From Collimonas silvisoli (GTDB taxonomy: Bacteria > Pseudomonadota > Gammaproteobacteria > Burkholderiales > Burkholderiaceae_D), in NCBI RefSeq assembly GCF_018305005.1, contig NZ_JAGQEG010000021.1, positions 1 to 64,000 of the forward strand: a stretch of 64,000 nt of DNA, given 5' to 3'. The notes beneath the pieces are model-generated. The model was given only the letters and a program-made list of their open reading frames with translations. It ran no database searches and had not been told where the DNA came from. This document shows positions 43,468-52,896 of this stretch, piece by piece. Made by a program: the position numbers and the translations under genes. The number at the start of each line of letters is the position of its first letter. Positions within the stretch are counted from its first letter, which is position 1.

Positions 43468-44868
43468 ATGACTTTTGAATCACTAGGCCTCCACACGTCC
43501 GTTATCAAAGCACTGACCGAAGCTGGCTACACAAAACCCACAGGCGTTCAAGAACAAGCTATCCCTGCCGCTATCGAAGGCCGTGACTTGCTGGTTTCCT
43601 CGCAAACCGGTTCCGGCAAGACTGCAGCATTCATGCTGCCGGCATTGCACAAATTCGCCTCGGAGCAACAAGCTGCTCCGGCTGGCAAGACCCCTAATCA
43701 AGAAATGCAAGCCTCCCGTTCACGCGGCGAGCGTCCACGTTTCAAGCCGGCACAACCAAAGATGCTGGTATTGACACCGACCCGCGAACTGGCTTTGCAA
43801 GTGACTACCGCTACCGACAAATACGGTTCACACATGAAGCGCGTCAAGGCGATCTCGATCCTGGGCGGCATGCCTTATCCAAAGCAAATGCAACTGCTGG
43901 CCAAGAATCCTGAAATTCTGGTCGCTACTCCAGGCCGTTTGATCGACCATATGGAATCTGGCAAGATCGATTTCTCGCAACTGCAAATCCTGGTGCTGGA
44001 CGAAGCTGACCGCATGCTCGACATGGGCTTCATCGACGACATCGAAAAAATCGTCGACGCTACGCCTGAGTCGCGTCAAACCATGCTGTTTTCGGCGACG
44101 CTGGATGGCGTTGTCGGCAACATGGCAAAGCGCATCACCAAGAACCCGCTGATCATTCAGATCGCCGGTTCCGCCACCAAGCATGAAAACATTCAACAGA
44201 AGGTTCACTTCGTCGACGATCTGTCGCACAAGAATCGCCTGCTGGATCACCTGCTGCGCGACGTCACCATGGATCAAGCGGTGGTATTTACCGCCACCAA
44301 GCGTGATGCCGACACTATCGCCGACCGTCTGAACATCGCCGGTTTCGCGGCTGCCGCTTTGCATGGCGACATGCACCAAGGCGCGCGTAACCGCACCCTG
44401 GACAGCCTGCGTCGCGGTCAAGTGCGCGTTCTGGTAGCTACCGACGTTGCCGCTCGCGGCATCGACGTCCCGGCCATCACCCACGTATTCAACTACGATC
44501 TGCCGAAATTCCCGGAAGACTACGTCCACCGTATCGGCCGTACCGGCCGTGCCGGCCGTAACGGTGTTGCGGTATCGCTGGTGAATCATGCTGAAGGCGT
44601 CAACGTCAAGCGCATCGAACGTTTCACCAAGCAATTGATCCCGGTCGATGTGGTTGAAGGTTTCGAACCAAAGCGTTCGGCATCTGCTCCGCGCTCGAAC
44701 CACAAACCAGGCGGCTGGAAACCAGGCGACAACCGTGGCGGCCCGGCTAAACCAGGCGGCCGTACTTTCAGCAAGCCAGGCGCACCGCGTAAAGACGGCG
44801 GTGGCGGCGGTTACAAAGGCAATCGTTCGAACGACAGCGGCGCTCGTCGCTCGTTTGGCGACCGCTAA
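43468..44868 (+). CDS. rhlE: ATP-dependent DEAD-box RNA helicase (RhlE-like)
   Basis: All helicase motifs are present: Q motif (GYTKPTGVQEQAIP), SQTGSGKT, PTRELALQV, TPGRL, LDEADRMLDMGF, SAT, the motif IV-V region with ATDVAARGIDVP, and HRIGRTGRAGR. The C-terminus is a Gly/Arg/Lys-rich tail (PGGWKPGDNRGGPAKPGGRT) that binds RNA nonspecifically. It remodels rRNA or mRNA structure, often at low temperature. RhlE versus another DEAD subfamily is a likely but not certain label. A strong terminator follows. Confidence 0.9.
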   Translation: MTFESLGLHTSVIKALTEAGYTKPTGVQEQAIPAAIEGRDLLVSSQTGSGKTAAFMLPALHKFASEQQAAPAGKTPNQEMQASRSRGERPRFKPAQPKMLVLTPTRELALQVTTATDKYGSHMKRVKAISILGGMPYPKQMQLLAKNPEILVATPGRLIDHMESGKIDFSQLQILVLDEADRMLDMGFIDDIEKIVDATPESRQTMLFSATLDGVVGNMAKRITKNPLIIQIAGSATKHENIQQKVHFVDDLSHKNRLLDHLLRDVTMDQAVVFTATKRDADTIADRLNIAGFAAAALHGDMHQGARNRTLDSLRRGQVRVLVATDVAARGIDVPAITHVFNYDLPKFPEDYVHRIGRTGRAGRNGVAVSLVNHAEGVNVKRIERFTKQLIPVDVVEGFEPKRSASAPRSNHKPGGWKPGDNRGGPAKPGGRTFSKPGAPRKDGGGGGYKGNRSNDSGARRSFGDR

Positions 44869-44925
44869 GTAACGCTGAATAAGCCGAGCGGTCTTGATGA
44901 TCGCTTTGCAATTCTCGTCATAAAT

Positions 44926-44959
44926 AAAAATGCCGCTGAAAATTTCAGCGGCATTTTTT
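44926..44959 (+). terminator. Strong intrinsic terminator after rhlE
   Basis: AAAAATGCCGCTGAA-AATT-TCAGCGGCATTTTTT is a perfect hairpin with A and T tracts, about 60 nt after the helicase stop. It can also insulate the convergent EamA gene. Confidence 0.9.
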
Positions 44960-44997
44960 ATTGGGCGTGTCGTAAGTAATACATTGTAATCAATACT

Positions 44998-45858
44998 TCA
45001 TGTCGACCATCCCAGCATCACTGCCCCCAGCGCTATTACCGCGCAAGACAATAGCCTGCGCACGGTCAGCGCCTCGCCCAAAAACAGGCGGGCGATCAAT
45101 GCTGCAAACAATACCGAAGTTTCACGCAAAGCCGATACCGGCCCCATAGGCGCCAAGGTAATCGCCCAAATCACAATGCCATACGCCAGCAGCGACATCG
45201 CGCCGCCGCCCAGTGCATTCCAGGTGGCGCGCTCACGCAGGGCAATCCGCAAGCTGCCGTGCATCGACAGATAAATCACCAGCAAGGGCAAGCCGTCGAG
45301 CAAGAACATCCAGCCGGCGTAGGATGCGGCGCTGCCAGCCAGGCGTGAACCGAGGCCATCGACGATGGTGTAGCCGGCGATGAACAGGCCGGTGGTGAAC
45401 GCCGACAATGGGGCATCCCATTGCCCGCTGACAGCTGGGCTGCCGCCGCGCTTGAATTTGATCTGCGCCAGGCTGATGATGCCGAGCGAGATCAAGGCCA
45501 CGCCAATCAGGGTCAGGGCTCCCAACTGCTCGCCGGCCGTCAGGGCGGCCCCGAGCGACACCAGCAATGGCGAGGAACCGCGTGCAATCGGATAGGATTG
45601 ACCGAAATCGCCAGCCCGGTAAGCGCGGACTAAAAACAGGTTGTAACCGGCGTGCAAAACTACCGACAGCAGAATATAGGGCCAACTGGCAGGCGCCGGC
45701 AGCGGCGCCCACAGCACAATGGGAACCGCCGCTATGGCAGAACCGATGGTCATCAAGGTGATGGCCCACAAACGATCGCCGCTGCTTTTCAGCATGGCGT
45801 TCCAGGATGCATGCAGCAAGGCCGCGCACAATACCAAAGCAATCACGCCAGCCGTCAT
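44998..45858 (-). CDS. EamA/DMT-family transporter
   Basis: Ten predicted helices are arranged as two EamA repeats, the first opening with VIALVLCAALLHASWNAMLK and the second ending with RETSVLFAALIARLFLGEAL. This is the drug/metabolite transporter pattern, exporting a small metabolite of unknown identity. Length 286 residues is typical. No regulator adjoins it. Confidence 0.88.
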   Translation of the reverse strand: MTAGVIALVLCAALLHASWNAMLKSSGDRLWAITLMTIGSAIAAVPIVLWAPLPAPASWPYILLSVVLHAGYNLFLVRAYRAGDFGQSYPIARGSSPLLVSLGAALTAGEQLGALTLIGVALISLGIISLAQIKFKRGGSPAVSGQWDAPLSAFTTGLFIAGYTIVDGLGSRLAGSAASYAGWMFLLDGLPLLVIYLSMHGSLRIALRERATWNALGGGAMSLLAYGIVIWAITLAPMGPVSALRETSVLFAALIARLFLGEALTVRRLLSCAVIALGAVMLGWST

Positions 45859-45945
45859 GCGCTAGCTCCGCGGGAACACCTTGAATACTTGAACATGGAT
45901 TTGAAATGACGGCGCTGAGTAGCAAAACCGTAGATTGTAAATGCA

Positions 45946-45980
45946 ACGCGGGGTTTGCGCTCATTGCGCAAACCCCGCGT
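45946..45980 (-). terminator. Perfect 15-bp hairpin after the osmoprotectant operon
   Basis: ACGCGGGGTTTGCGC and GCGCAAACCCCGCGT pair perfectly across a 5-nt loop, 23 nt beyond the stop of the ABC ATPase gene at 46003. No U-tract follows in either direction, so it may act as an mRNA-stabilising stem or Rho-assisted end rather than a textbook terminator. Confidence 0.55.
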
Positions 45981-46002
45981 ATACCTGCCGCCGCAAGAAT
46001 GA

Positions 46003-47121
46003 CTAAGCGCGCGTGCGGCCGGAACTGAGATAATCGGCGATCGAATCCTGGGTCACTTCTCCCAGGTAGCTATTGTCCTGGCCGATCACCGGCATCCAGC
46101 TGGTGCTGTGCTTGTACATCTTGGACAGCACCACGCGCAGATTTTCATCCGGCGCGGCGCTGACGGCAAACGGCTTCATCTTATCGATACAAAGGCCCTG
46201 CGCGCCGCGCGCGTCGCGCCTCGCCACATAACCCAGCGCATGATTGGCAGCATTGGTGACCGTCACGTAACGATAATCGTGTTCGTCCATCACGCCGTAG
46301 GCGGCCGCCATGCTGGCGTCTTCCAGCACGGTCGCCGAGTTGGCGGCGGCGTCGCCGGCGCGCACCAGCAGCAGGCGCTTCAAGGTTGCATCCTGGCCGA
46401 CGAAAGAGCCGACGAATTCATCCTTGGGACGCGCCAGCAAAGTATCCGGATGATCCACCTGCACCAGTTTGCCGGCACGGAAAATAGCGATCTTGTCGCC
46501 TAGCTTGATGGCTTCGTCGATATCGTGGCTGACCATGATGACGGTCTTGTTGAGCTGGCGTTGCATCTGGAAAAATTCATTTTGAATCGATTCGCGATTG
46601 ATCGGATCGACGGCGCCGAACGGCTCGTCCATCAACAACACCGGGGGATCGGCCGCCAAGGCCCTGATCACGCCGATGCGCTGCTGCTGGCCGCCGGACA
46701 TCTCACGCGGATAGCGCGACAGGAAGCGTTTGGGATCGAGCGCCACCATCGCCATCAATTCGGTAGCGCGCTCGTGACAACGTTTCTTGTCCCAGCCGAG
46801 CAGACGCGGCACCACGGTAATATTTTCTTCGATGGTCATGTTGGGAAACAAGCCCACCTGCTGGATCACATAACCGATTTTGCGGCGCAAGCTGACTTCA
46901 TCGAGGCCGGTAGTGTCTTCGCCGTTCAGCAGTACGCGGCCGGAAGTCGGCGTAATCAGGCGGTTGATCATTTTCAGCGTAGTGGTCTTGCCGCAGCCGG
47001 AAGGCCCCAGGAACACGCAGATTTCACCTTCGGCAACCGTCAGGTTAACCTCATTCACCGCCTTCACCTTGTTGCCGTCTTTTTGGGTGAATACTTTACT
47101 GAGTTGGTCGAGTTGAATCAT
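46003..47121 (-). CDS. Osmoprotectant ABC transporter ATP-binding protein
   Basis: The 372-residue ProV/OpuCA-type ATPase has Walker A GPSGCGKTT, signature MSGGQQQRIGVIRALAADP, Walker B LLMDEPFGAVDP, and the His loop in VSHDIDEAIKLGD. Two CBS domains (about residues 250-365; VSAAPDENLRVVLSKMYKHS) are typical regulatory modules sensing ionic strength. It powers glycine betaine/choline-type uptake. Its start overlaps the permease stop by 4 nt. Last gene of the operon. Confidence 0.92.
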   Translation of the reverse strand: MIQLDQLSKVFTQKDGNKVKAVNEVNLTVAEGEICVFLGPSGCGKTTTLKMINRLITPTSGRVLLNGEDTTGLDEVSLRRKIGYVIQQVGLFPNMTIEENITVVPRLLGWDKKRCHERATELMAMVALDPKRFLSRYPREMSGGQQQRIGVIRALAADPPVLLMDEPFGAVDPINRESIQNEFFQMQRQLNKTVIMVSHDIDEAIKLGDKIAIFRAGKLVQVDHPDTLLARPKDEFVGSFVGQDATLKRLLLVRAGDAAANSATVLEDASMAAAYGVMDEHDYRYVTVTNAANHALGYVARRDARGAQGLCIDKMKPFAVSAAPDENLRVVLSKMYKHSTSWMPVIGQDNSYLGEVTQDSIADYLSSGRTRA

Positions 47122-47771
47122 GATTTTTGCATTCCTTTCGGTGTAAGCAGCCGCTGCAGAACCTGCAGCAGCATGTCGGCGATAATCGCCAGCAAGCTGA
47201 TCAATACCGCGCCGACTACCAGTTTTTGCATATTGCTTTGGCTGATGGCGTGCAGGATCAAGACGCCCAGACCGCCGGCGCCGATAATCGCCGCCACCGC
47301 CATCACGCCGATATTCATTACCACGGCGGTACGCACGCCGCCCAGGATCACCGGCACCGACAAGGGCAGATCGACCAGCCGCAAGCGCTGCCAGAAGGTC
47401 ATGCCGATACCGATCCCGGCTTCCTTGATGCCGTGGTCAATGCCGTCCAGCGCCAGATAGGTGTTGCGCATGATCGGCAGCAAGGAGTACAGGAACACTG
47501 CCGTAATCGCGGGCAGCGGCCCAATTCCTTGGCCGAAACGGGAAAACAAGGGGATCATCAAACCGAACAGGGCGATCGACGGCAAGGTCAGAATCACGGT
47601 AGCCAGCCCCATCAGCGGACTGGCCAGCCAGCGGTGGCGGATCATCACCACGCCCAGCGGCACGCCGATCAGAATCGCCAGGCCGACCGCAATCCCCACC
47701 AGCATCAGATGCTGAATCGTGAGATGCAGGATTTCCGGCCAGGCGCTCAGTAAATAATTAAAGAATGTCAT
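47118..47771 (-). CDS. Osmoprotectant ABC transporter permease (second)
   Basis: The 217-residue inner-membrane permease of the OpuCB/YehW type has about five helices with the permease loop GIKEAGIGIGMTFWQRLRLV followed by LPLSVPVILGGVRTA. It overlaps the binding-protein gene (47768-47771) and the ATPase gene at the other end, so the three are translationally coupled. Confidence 0.9.
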   Translation of the reverse strand: MTFFNYLLSAWPEILHLTIQHLMLVGIAVGLAILIGVPLGVVMIRHRWLASPLMGLATVILTLPSIALFGLMIPLFSRFGQGIGPLPAITAVFLYSLLPIMRNTYLALDGIDHGIKEAGIGIGMTFWQRLRLVDLPLSVPVILGGVRTAVVMNIGVMAVAAIIGAGGLGVLILHAISQSNMQKLVVGAVLISLLAIIADMLLQVLQRLLTPKGMQKS

Positions 47772-48706
47772 TCGGCGTCCCGTCCTTGAATCAAACCTTC
47801 GGCGCGCAGGAAATCCGCGGCGACCTGGGCTATCGGCAGCTGGTCGATATCCACTTTCTTATTCATCTCGGTCATCTTGGCGGTATCGATCTTGGCCGAC
47901 AACGCGTTCAGTTGTTCGGCTAGTTGCGGGTTGGCGTCCAGGATTTCCTTGCGCACTATCGGCACCGCACTATAAAAAGGGAAAAACCCTTTGTTATCCT
48001 GCAGCAGCTTCAGATTGAAGCCTTGCACCCGGCCGTCAGACGAATACGTCAGCCCGACATTCAACTGATCGTTATGCAAGGCGGTATACACCAGGCCTGC
48101 ATCCATCTGCTTTACTTCACTGCGGTCCAGGTTGAAGCCATATAAGGCTTGCAGCGGGCCAAGGCCATCCGGGCGCGAAGCAAACTCGAAATCGACTCCC
48201 ATCAGGTATTTTTTATCGGGATCTTGCTGACGCGCCTGATTAATCTTGTTCGCCAGATCTTCGATGGTATTCAAACCCTCTTCATCGGCGCGTTGCTGCG
48301 GCACTGCCAGCGCATAAGTGTTGTTCAATTCAGATGGCTTGAGCCAGACCAGTTTCCTCGGCGCATCCAGTTCCTTGACCCGTTGATAGGATTGCTCCCG
48401 GTCCAGCTTTTCATCGATCTTGTTGTACACGATCAGGGCGGTGCCGGTGTAATCCCAGACGATATCGATCTGGCCGCTTTCCAGCGCCTGACGCATGATG
48501 GTAGTGCCGAGGCCGCTCTTCAAATCGACCGCATAACCTTTGGCGCTCAGATACTGCTGTGTCATGGACGACAGAATCAATTGCTCGGTAAAGTTCTTGC
48601 CGCCGACCACCAGACCGGCCGCGCTCGCTTGCGCCATGCCGAGCAGGCCAAGCGTGAAGGCGAACAATAACCTTATGCGTGACACTTCGAAATGTAATGT
48701 ATGCAT
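47768..48706 (-). CDS. Osmoprotectant-binding periplasmic protein (YehZ/OpuAC type)
   Basis: A signal peptide (LLFAFTLGLLGMAQASA) precedes an OpuAC-like two-lobed protein: LVVGGKNFTEQLILSSMTQQ at its start, then DIVWDYTGTALIVYNKI and LTYSSDGRVQGFNLKLLQDN. It should capture glycine betaine or a related osmolyte. The exact ligand is not readable. Preceded by the first permease gene after 29 nt. Confidence 0.9.
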   Translation of the reverse strand: MHTLHFEVSRIRLLFAFTLGLLGMAQASAAGLVVGGKNFTEQLILSSMTQQYLSAKGYAVDLKSGLGTTIMRQALESGQIDIVWDYTGTALIVYNKIDEKLDREQSYQRVKELDAPRKLVWLKPSELNNTYALAVPQQRADEEGLNTIEDLANKINQARQQDPDKKYLMGVDFEFASRPDGLGPLQALYGFNLDRSEVKQMDAGLVYTALHNDQLNVGLTYSSDGRVQGFNLKLLQDNKGFFPFYSAVPIVRKEILDANPQLAEQLNALSAKIDTAKMTEMNKKVDIDQLPIAQVAADFLRAEGLIQGRDAE

Positions 48707-48735
48707 ATTCTTTTCCTTATTAGATTAGGCCGCCA

Positions 48736-49452
48736 TCAGCGCAATAGACCGCGCTTGCTCAGGTAAGCATTGCTGCCCAGCGAGACGATCGCGTCCAGCA
48801 TCAGCGCCAGCACTGCGGTGGCGGTAGCGCCCAGCAGCAGTTGACCGTGGTTGTTCAGATAGATGCCTGGAAAAATCAGGCCGCCCAGGCTTTCGCCGCC
48901 AATCAGGATCGACAATGGCGCGGTGCCGACATTGATCGCCAGTGCGGTACGGACACCGCCGACGATAATCGGCAAGGCATTCGGCAGCTCGACCCGGAAC
49001 AATACCTGCAGCGGCTTCATGCCGATGCCCTTGGCCGCCTCCTTCATCGCCGGCGAGACCTGCCGCAAACCCTCATAGGTATTGCGCACGATAGGCAGCA
49101 GCGACGCCAGCCACAAGGCGATGATGGCCGGCTTGTCGCCGATGCCGAACAAGGCCAGCGCCAGCGCCAGTACCGCCATGGAGGGAATGGTGTTGCCGAT
49201 ATTGAAGATCTGCATCCATTTTTCGGCATGGCGGGCAAAGTACGGCCGGCTCAACACGATGCCGGCCGGAATGCCGCACAGCAGCGCCAGCGACATCGAC
49301 CATCCGACCAGCACCAGATGACGGCCGGTGTAATAAAGCAGATCACCCTGATATTGATGGATAACGGCGGGGCCGATCGACCAGCCAATGGCAGCCACGA
49401 CCAACATAGTGACGGCTGCTCCAACCATGGCGTTGCGATAGCGATTCGTCAT
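48736..49452 (-). CDS. Osmoprotectant ABC transporter permease (first)
   Basis: The 238-residue permease is paralogous to the one at 47118, with the coupling loop MKEAAKGIGMKPLQVLFRVE and LPNALPIIVGGVRTALAI. GGGAG before the ATG at 49452 sets the start, and the in-frame extension to 49578 is not conserved. First gene of a permease-binding protein-permease-ATPase operon of the OsmU/YehZYXW class, usually induced by osmotic stress. Confidence 0.9.
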   Translation of the reverse strand: MTNRYRNAMVGAAVTMLVVAAIGWSIGPAVIHQYQGDLLYYTGRHLVLVGWSMSLALLCGIPAGIVLSRPYFARHAEKWMQIFNIGNTIPSMAVLALALALFGIGDKPAIIALWLASLLPIVRNTYEGLRQVSPAMKEAAKGIGMKPLQVLFRVELPNALPIIVGGVRTALAINVGTAPLSILIGGESLGGLIFPGIYLNNHGQLLLGATATAVLALMLDAIVSLGSNAYLSKRGLLR

Positions 49453-49623
49453 GCTTACTCCCTTGCATAAGCAGCGGCAAGCAAAACGCGTGTCGCGACA
49501 CGCCGGCATTTGCCGACAAGCGCGCAACCGGCTTTCTTTTCCGCTGCGTATTGAATGACGCCAGGCACAGGACAGCATAGGTATAGCCGGAACCCGTCAG
49601 CGCGACATACAAATCGATTTTTT

Positions 49624-49755
49624 ATGATCTCGTCCGGTCTTCCCGCGGGGAGGACATTGAACAAGCCGACTACCGCATGGGGCGGCAAAGAATGCGAGGA
49701 CATCCCCGACTTTGATGAAACTCCGGCGCTGCCGAAGCGTAAGACAACCCGCTGA
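49624..49755 (+). CDS. Possible 43-residue protein
   Basis: An ATG-started frame encodes a short soluble peptide (SSGLPAGRTLNKPTTAWGGK, then ECEDIPDFDETPALPKRK). The codon use is plausible for this genome. No ribosome-binding site of note and no known family. Low confidence. Confidence 0.25.
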   Translation: MISSGLPAGRTLNKPTTAWGGKECEDIPDFDETPALPKRKTTR

Positions 49756-49990
49756 CGCGAGTCACGAAACCCAAAAATGTGCAGTTGAGGCAGCACAATG
49801 TTGTTGAGAGTTTGCCATTATACCCAACTTTCTTGATGACGTCTAGTAATGAGATTGGGAAAAGCTATTACCCGAATGTCTGAAGACCAAGATAGCACAA
49901 CATTTTCCAGCTAAACACGGGAAAAATATGATTCTTTCAGCAATAAAAGCTGGGGGAATAAAGAGGAAGCAGAAGGGAGTAAAGCTAGTC

Positions 49991-50032
49991 GAAGAAATCA
50001 CCATGGCTGGATAACCATGGCGACTTCTTCGG
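49991..50032 (-). terminator. Hairpin downstream of eda
   Basis: CGAAGAAATCACCATGG pairs with CCATGGCGACTTCTTCG (15 of 17 positions) across an 8-nt loop, about 20 nt beyond the eda stop. The T-tract is weak, so it may be a terminator or a stabilising 3' stem. Confidence 0.55.
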
Positions 50033-50050
50033 GAGGGAGAGAGAGTTGGC

Positions 50051-50707
50051 TTACAGCGCCTTGCGCAACTGGCTGGCGGCTACAGCCAGTGCAGTGATGC
50101 GCGCCCAGTCGCCGGATTTCAGCAGGTCTTTAGGCGTCAGCCAGGAACCGCCGACGCAGGCGACATTTTTACAAGCCAGGAATTCCGGCGCGCTATCCAG
50201 CGAAATGCCGCCGGTCGGGCAAAATGTGACATCGCCCAGAGGACCGGCAATCGCATTCAACATGCCGACGCCACCCGCCGGCACCGCCGGGAACAGCTTC
50301 AGCTGACGAAAACCGGCTTCCCGCGCCGCCATCACTTCGGACGGCGTCATCACGCCCGGCAACAAAGGCAGACCGCTGGATTTGGCGGCAGCGATCAAGG
50401 CCGGCGTCAAGCCAGGAGAAACGCCGAACACCGCACCCGCATCGCGGGCCGCGACGAATTCGTCAGCCTGGGTCAAGGTGCCGACGCCGACAATCGCGCC
50501 CGGTACTTGCTCAGCGATGGCGCGGATTGCCGGCAGCCCATGCAGCGTGCGCAAAGTCACTTCAAGCACGCGAATCCCGCCTGCGACCAGGGCTTTCGCC
50601 AGCGGCACTGCATGCGCGATATCGTCGATCGCAATCACCGGAATCACCGGCGATGCACGCATGATGTCTAACAATTGGTTGCCGTAAAGGAGATTTGTGG
50701 ATGTCAT
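50051..50707 (-). CDS. eda: KDPG aldolase (2-dehydro-3-deoxyphosphogluconate aldolase)
   Basis: The 218-residue class I aldolase has [40 protein letters not shown] with the catalytic Glu, [14 protein letters not shown] with the Schiff-base Lys, and [10 protein letters not shown]. It splits KDPG into pyruvate and glyceraldehyde 3-phosphate. The ATG overlaps the edd stop (ATGA), so the two Entner-Doudoroff enzymes are coupled. Confidence 0.95.
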   Translation of the reverse strand: MTSTNLLYGNQLLDIMRASPVIPVIAIDDIAHAVPLAKALVAGGIRVLEVTLRTLHGLPAIRAIAEQVPGAIVGVGTLTQADEFVAARDAGAVFGVSPGLTPALIAAAKSSGLPLLPGVMTPSEVMAAREAGFRQLKLFPAVPAGGVGMLNAIAGPLGDVTFCPTGGISLDSAPEFLACKNVACVGGSWLTPKDLLKSGDWARITALAVAASQLRKAL

Positions 50708-52584
50708 ATCGTGGCTTTCTGTGGTTGTTCCGAATGGTCGGCGGTTTCCGGGCTATGCAAAACAGGCGGCAAGCCAAAGCTGGTAGCGCCCTCTTCGGCC
50801 GCGCTCACGGTATTGCGGAACATCGCAAACAGTTCGCGGCCCATGCCAACTTGATTGGCGGATAAGTCGGTCGCCAGCGGCTGGCGCTGCGCCCATTCTG
50901 CGGCGGGCACCAAGGCTTCCAGTATACCCTGCTCGGCGTCCATGCGAATCATGTCGCCGTCGCGCACCAGGCCCAGCGGGCCGCCGGCCAGCACTTCCGG
51001 CGTCACATGGATCGCTGCCGGCACCTTGCCCGACGCGCCCGACATGCGGCCATCGGTAATCAAGGCCACATGGCGGCCGGCGTCCTGCAAAATCCCCAGC
51101 GCCGGCGTCAAGGCGTGCAATTCCGGCATGCCGTTGGCGCGCGGGCCTTGATGGCTCAATACCGCAACAAAATCGCGATCCAGTTCGCCGGCGCGGAAAG
51201 CTTTCATGAACGCATCTTGCGAATGGAACACCAGCGCCGGCGCTTGCACTACCCAATGCTCTTTCTTCACCGCAGAAATCTTGATGACCGAGCGTCCCAG
51301 GTTGCCGGTCAGCAGGCGCAAGCCGCCGTCAGCGGAAAATGGCGCAGTGGCAGTCCGTAATACCGAGTCATCGCCGCTTAATTTCGGCGCCGGCTTGAAT
51401 ACCACCGACTCGCCTTCCAGGAACGGCTCGGCGCAATGCGCGCGCAGGCTGTCGCCAAGGATGGTCTTGACATCTTCATGCATCAGGCCGGCATCCAGCA
51501 ATTCGCGAATCACGAAACCGGTGCCGCCTGCAGCATGGAAATGATTAACGTCGGCGTCGCCGTTTGGATAAATCCGGGTGACCAGCGGCACCACGGCGGA
51601 CAGCGCATCGAAATCGTTCCAGTCGATGACGATCCCGGCGGCCTTGGCAATCGCCACCAGATGCAAGGTGTGGTTGGTGGAGCCGCCGGTCGCCAGCAAC
51701 GTGACGATGGCGTTGACGATGCTTTTCTCGCTGACCACATGGCCGACCGGCAAGTACTGATTGCCGCGGTCGACGATTCTCAAAGCCTGGCGCGCCGCCT
51801 CGGCGGTCAAGGCGTCGCGCAGCGGCGTATTCGGGGTGATGAATGCCGAGCCGGGCAGATGCAAACCGAGCGCCTCCATCAGCATCTGGTTGCTGTTGGC
51901 GGTACCGTAGAAAGTACAGGTGCCGGCGCTGTGATAAGACTTGGCTTCCGCCTCCAGCAATTCGGCGCGGCCGATTTTTCCTTCCGCGTAGAGTTGGCGG
52001 ATCTTCACTTTCTCTTTGTTGGTCATGCCGCTGGTCATCGGCCCGCCGGGAATGAACACCGCCGGCAAATGACCGAAATGCAGAGCGCCGATCAACAGGC
52101 CAGGCACAATCTTGTCGCAGATGCCGAGATAGACCGCGGCGTCGAACATATTGTGCGACAGTGCAATCGCAGTCGCCATCGCAATCGCATCGCGCGAGAA
52201 CAAGGACAATTCCATCCCCGGCTGGCCCTGCGTCACGCCGTCGCACATGGCTGGCGTACCGCCGGCAAACTGGGCGACGCCGCCGGCGGCGTGGACCGCA
52301 TCCTTGATAATTTGCGGATAACGTTCGAACGGTTGGTGCGCGGACAACATGTCGTTATACGAAGACACGATCGCGACCGATGAACTTTTATCCTGTTTCA
52401 GCCTCAACTTGTCATTGGTTGGAAATGCGGCAAAACCGTGCGCGAGATTGGTACATGACAGCGCCCCACGCTGCACATCCTGGCGGCGCGCATGCTCCAG
52501 ACGCGCCAGATAGGCGCTACGATAAGGCTGGCTGCGTGCAACGATACGTTCGGTGACTTTGGCGACGCTGGCTTGAACAGACAT
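50704..52584 (-). CDS. edd: Phosphogluconate dehydratase
   Basis: The 626-residue dehydratase carries family segments including [40 protein letters not shown] with an iron-sulfur Cys, [20 protein letters not shown] and [20 protein letters not shown]. It makes KDPG from 6-phosphogluconate in the Entner-Doudoroff pathway. Its promoter lies in the 312-nt gap shared with the divergent pgi, where TTTTGTAGTAAAATTT (HexR-like) occurs. Confidence 0.95.
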   Translation of the reverse strand: MSVQASVAKVTERIVARSQPYRSAYLARLEHARRQDVQRGALSCTNLAHGFAAFPTNDKLRLKQDKSSSVAIVSSYNDMLSAHQPFERYPQIIKDAVHAAGGVAQFAGGTPAMCDGVTQGQPGMELSLFSRDAIAMATAIALSHNMFDAAVYLGICDKIVPGLLIGALHFGHLPAVFIPGGPMTSGMTNKEKVKIRQLYAEGKIGRAELLEAEAKSYHSAGTCTFYGTANSNQMLMEALGLHLPGSAFITPNTPLRDALTAEAARQALRIVDRGNQYLPVGHVVSEKSIVNAIVTLLATGGSTNHTLHLVAIAKAAGIVIDWNDFDALSAVVPLVTRIYPNGDADVNHFHAAGGTGFVIRELLDAGLMHEDVKTILGDSLRAHCAEPFLEGESVVFKPAPKLSGDDSVLRTATAPFSADGGLRLLTGNLGRSVIKISAVKKEHWVVQAPALVFHSQDAFMKAFRAGELDRDFVAVLSHQGPRANGMPELHALTPALGILQDAGRHVALITDGRMSGASGKVPAAIHVTPEVLAGGPLGLVRDGDMIRMDAEQGILEALVPAAEWAQRQPLATDLSANQVGMGRELFAMFRNTVSAAEEGATSFGLPPVLHSPETADHSEQPQKATI

Positions 52585-52896
52585 GATTTAATCCTTGAAA
52601 CAGTAGAAATTTGAAATTTTACTACAAAATAATCCCGCAATGCCAACTTACAGCGATTTTTACCACCGCTTGCTTTTTCTTTACCGGTTTTTCAAACCAA
52701 CCCGCTCTATCCGCAAAGCAGTACGCTTAAACATACAGCAAACCACCTCAGCCATCTGGAGAAAACAGCAAGCTGCTTGGTTATCACATACCGAAAAGCA
52801 ACTCCAAACAGATACACCGTAAAATAATTTGTAGTGAAATTACCGCCGACGTTGTATAGTCGTATAAATTCCTGACCGACAATAAAGACTCCGGAT
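52585..52896. promoter_or_regulatory. Divergent edd/pgi promoter region with HexR-like sites
   Basis: Two sequences share the core TTGTAGTRAAAWT: AAATTTTACTACAAAAT at 52614-52630 (reading toward edd) and TTTGTAGTGAAATTACCGC at 52828-52846 (toward pgi). They resemble the palindromic HexR boxes of proteobacterial sugar genes. No gene lies between. Confidence 0.55.

Larger units (their letters stand above)
49453..50050. other. Intergenic region with one possible small ORF and a hairpin
   Basis: About 600 nt with no firm gene. A 43-codon frame lies at 49624-49755. A 17-bp stem (15 pairs matching) at 49991-50032 follows the eda stop on the minus strand. The middle is AT-rich and should include the osmoprotectant operon promoter. 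Confidence 0.4.

Noticed and set aside
43268-43471. Small protein overlapping the rhlE start
   Set aside because: It needs a TTG start, lacks a ribosome site, and its composition is that of an AT-rich leader. More likely untranslated leader.
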